Source: an uncultured Collinsella sp.
GTDB taxonomy: Bacteria; Actinomycetota; Coriobacteriia; Coriobacteriales; Coriobacteriaceae
Assembly: GCA_958407555.1 (NCBI GenBank)
Contig: CATYJC010000096.1
Coordinates: 1-6,826 of the forward strand
Length of the DNA stretch: 6,826 bases
Reading direction: 5' to 3'
The translations under genes and the position numbers were made by a program. Below are positions 5,528 through 6,826 of the stretch, piece by piece (positions within the stretch are counted from its first letter, which is position 1; every line of letters starts with the position of its first letter). The notes under the pieces are model-generated. The model did not search any database. It saw only the letters and a list, made by a program, of their open reading frames with translations, and was not told the origin of the DNA.

Positions 5528-5559
5528 CGACTTCGTAAAAAGTGAAAGAGCCAAAATGC

Positions 5560-5568
5560 TGGTACCAT
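5560..5568 (+). promoter_or_regulatory. Possible extended -10 promoter for mtnN
   Basis: TGGTACCAT contains TG, one base, then TACCAT, an extended -10 pattern, 38 bp before the mtnN start. No good -35 is visible at 16-18 bp. No terminator separates mtnN from the serine hydrolase gene, so read-through remains possible. Confidence 0.3.
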
Positions 5569-5606
5569 ACCGTGGATAAGCAATTTGCACGGATTTGGGG
5601 GATGGC

Positions 5607-6347
5607 ATGGCAACCATCGCGATCATAGGCGCACTCGAAAAAGAGGTTGCGCAGATTAAAGAAGAGCTGAGTGGCGCACATGAGGCGCAGGAGGCGGGCT
5701 TGACCGTTGTGAGCGGCGAGCTTGACGGTCTGACGGTGGTCGCCACGACCGCTGGCATGGGTACCGTGAACGCCGCTGCCGCAACGCAGCATCTCATCAG
5801 CAAATACGCCCCGCAGGCCGTTGTGTTTTCAGGTATCGCGGGAGGCCTAAACCCTAAACTGCATATTAACGACGTGGTTATAGGCAAGTGCCTGCGCTAT
5901 CTGGATACCGATACGGCACTCATCGCCGAGTCCGCGCCGGGGCTCGAGGAGTTTGTCTCGACGCCGGCGTTGGCTGATGTTGCCGCCGCCGTGCTTGCCG
6001 AGCATGGATTTGTGGATGCCTCGGCGGATGAGACTTCTGCGAAGAAGGACCCCAAGCAGTTCCTGTGTGGCACTATCGCCACGGGTGACCGCTTTGTTAC
6101 GGGTGACGCCATGCGTAACGCTGCGATTGAGGCCACGCATGCCGATTGCGTCGAGATGGAGGGCGCGGCAATTGCGCACATCGCGGCCAAGAATGGTGTC
6201 GATTGCCTGGTGCTGCGCGCTATCAGCGATAATTGTGACGAGGCATATGACGCGTTTTGCGAGCGCGAGTTCGATCTGGATGAGTACGCCCGTACCGTGA
6301 GCGGCATCACGCTTGACATCGTTCGTCGTATCGCCGCCGCGCAATAG
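5607..6347 (+). CDS. mtnN: 5'-methylthioadenosine/S-adenosylhomocysteine nucleosidase
   Basis: A 246-residue cytoplasmic enzyme of the purine nucleoside phosphorylase fold, close to the usual MtnN size. It hydrolyses 5'-methylthioadenosine and S-adenosylhomocysteine to adenine plus the thioribose product, relieving product inhibition of methyltransferases and polyamine synthesis and feeding the autoinducer-2 route where luxS exists. The catalytic set is present: Glu13 in IIGALEKEV, Glu185 in VEMEGAAIAH, and Asp208 in RAISDN, matching E. coli Glu12, Glu174 and Asp197. GIAGGL at 76-81 and ATGDRFVTGD at 158-167 are also typical. The start was set at ATG 5607 because a GGGGG run (about 5597-5601) sits just upstream and MATIAIIGA aligns with the family N-terminus; the in-frame TTG at 5595 would add four residues inside that run. 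The segment LRYLDTDTALIAES (96-109) departs from the common YHDADVTAFGY sequence, so the thioalkyl-side pocket may differ. engB follows after 39 bp and may be co-transcribed. Confidence 0.94.
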   Translation: MATIAIIGALEKEVAQIKEELSGAHEAQEAGLTVVSGELDGLTVVATTAGMGTVNAAAATQHLISKYAPQAVVFSGIAGGLNPKLHINDVVIGKCLRYLDTDTALIAESAPGLEEFVSTPALADVAAAVLAEHGFVDASADETSAKKDPKQFLCGTIATGDRFVTGDAMRNAAIEATHADCVEMEGAAIAHIAAKNGVDCLVLRAISDNCDEAYDAFCEREFDLDEYARTVSGITLDIVRRIAAAQ

Positions 6348-6386
6348 CACGACCGTTTTGTAAGAACCTACGACCAAGGAGTGTCC

Positions 6387-6826
6387 ATGGCCGATTCCAT
6401 TAACTACCAGCTTGCCAAGTTCGTTGCCAGCTATGGCAAGGTTTCGCAGATTCCCGAGTCCACCTGCCCCGAGGTGAGCTTCGTCGGCCGCTCCAACGTG
6501 GGCAAGTCGTCGATCATGAACAAGCTTTTTGGCCGCAAAAACCTGGTCAAGGTTTCGAGCACGCCGGGCAAGACGAGCAACATCAACTTCTTTGAGGCTG
6601 ACGACGTGCACTTCGTCGACCTGCCGGGCTATGGTTTCGCCCGTCGTTCCAAGGCCGAGCGCGACCGTTGGGCCGAGCTCATCGGCGACTTCTTCGACTC
6701 CGAGCGCAGCTTTAACCTGGTTGTATCGCTGGTGGACATTCGCCACGACCCGAGCAAGCTCGACCATGACATGATCGACTACCTGCAGGGCAACGAGTTC
6801 AACTTTATCGTCTGCCTCACCAAGGC
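6387..6826 (+). CDS. engB: Ribosome-biogenesis GTPase EngB/YsxC, N-terminal part (cut by window end)
   Basis: The first 146 codons plus two bases of a gene that continues past the window; the whole family is about 200 residues. Translation begins at ATG 6387 with a strong AAGGAG (6376-6381) five bases upstream. Protein start is MADSINYQLAKFVASYG. GTPase motifs appear in order: G1 GRSNVGKSS at about 34-42, G2-region STPGKTSN at about 58-65, and G3 DLPGYG at about 78-83; the last visible residues, CLTKA, are the start of the G4 TKxD motif. The TPGKT and DLPGYGFA segments distinguish EngB/YihA from other TRAFAC GTPases. The family acts in assembly of the large ribosomal subunit and is essential in several bacteria. 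The 39-bp gap from mtnN has no terminator, so a two-gene transcript is plausible. Confidence 0.95.
   Translation, partial: MADSINYQLAKFVASYGKVSQIPESTCPEVSFVGRSNVGKSSIMNKLFGRKNLVKVSSTPGKTSNINFFEADDVHFVDLPGYGFARRSKAERDRWAELIGDFFDSERSFNLVVSLVDIRHDPSKLDHDMIDYLQGNEFNFIVCLTK

Noticed and set aside
5847..6767. 306-codon open frame on the minus strand across mtnN and engB
   Set aside because: It lies antisense to two well-conserved genes, has no recognisable domain, and long antisense frames are common in GC-rich coding DNA.
1..6826. CRISPR array, prophage, defence island, tRNA or rRNA
   Set aside because: No regularly spaced repeats, integrase, nuclease/toxin genes, cloverleaf or rRNA-like sequence were seen; the genes are metabolic or housekeeping.

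Overview
The window looks like ordinary chromosomal DNA from an anaerobic, fairly high-GC, Gram-positive-type bacterium. The combination of a sucrose-type PTS with a GH32 hydrolase, a DegV lipid-binding protein, a pyruvate formate-lyase activase and GC-rich codon use fits the Coriobacteriia, for example a gut Collinsella. That assignment is inferred from gene content and composition, not from a marker gene.

Layout, with all genes on the + strand. Positions 2-412 hold the C-terminal end of a PTS EIIC permease. A 95-bp gap with a long hairpin leads to a GH32 sucrose-6-phosphate hydrolase (508-1956). The 276-bp gap that follows holds repeated CTACCGTTT motifs, a candidate promoter and two mutually exclusive hairpins. 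Next is a DegV/FakB-type protein (2233-3087), closed by a good intrinsic terminator (3119-3155). A pyruvate formate-lyase activating enzyme (3274-4092) follows without its partner pflB. A 316-bp non-coding stretch (4093-4408) contains two different palindromic elements, an 18-bp imperfect palindrome and a plausible promoter. It precedes a membrane-anchored serine hydrolase with class A beta-lactamase-like motifs (4409-5527). Then come MTA/SAH nucleosidase (5607-6347) and, 39 bp later, the start of the ribosome-assembly GTPase EngB/YsxC, cut by the window end (6387-6826).

How the genes work together: the first two form a sucrose uptake and cleavage pair, with the permease phosphorylating sucrose on entry and the hydrolase splitting sucrose 6-phosphate. 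PflA supports anaerobic pyruvate cleavage. MTA/SAH nucleosidase recycles products of S-adenosylmethionine chemistry; 5'-deoxyadenosine, a by-product of radical-SAM enzymes such as PflA, is a known substrate of some family members. EngB is a core housekeeping GTPase. The other genes seem to be independent units.

I see no defence system, phage, CRISPR array, tRNA or rRNA. The features most worth a second look are non-coding: the palindromic pair at 4107-4250, the competing hairpins ahead of degV, the hairpin between the two sucrose genes, and a 9-10-mer shared by two promoter regions.
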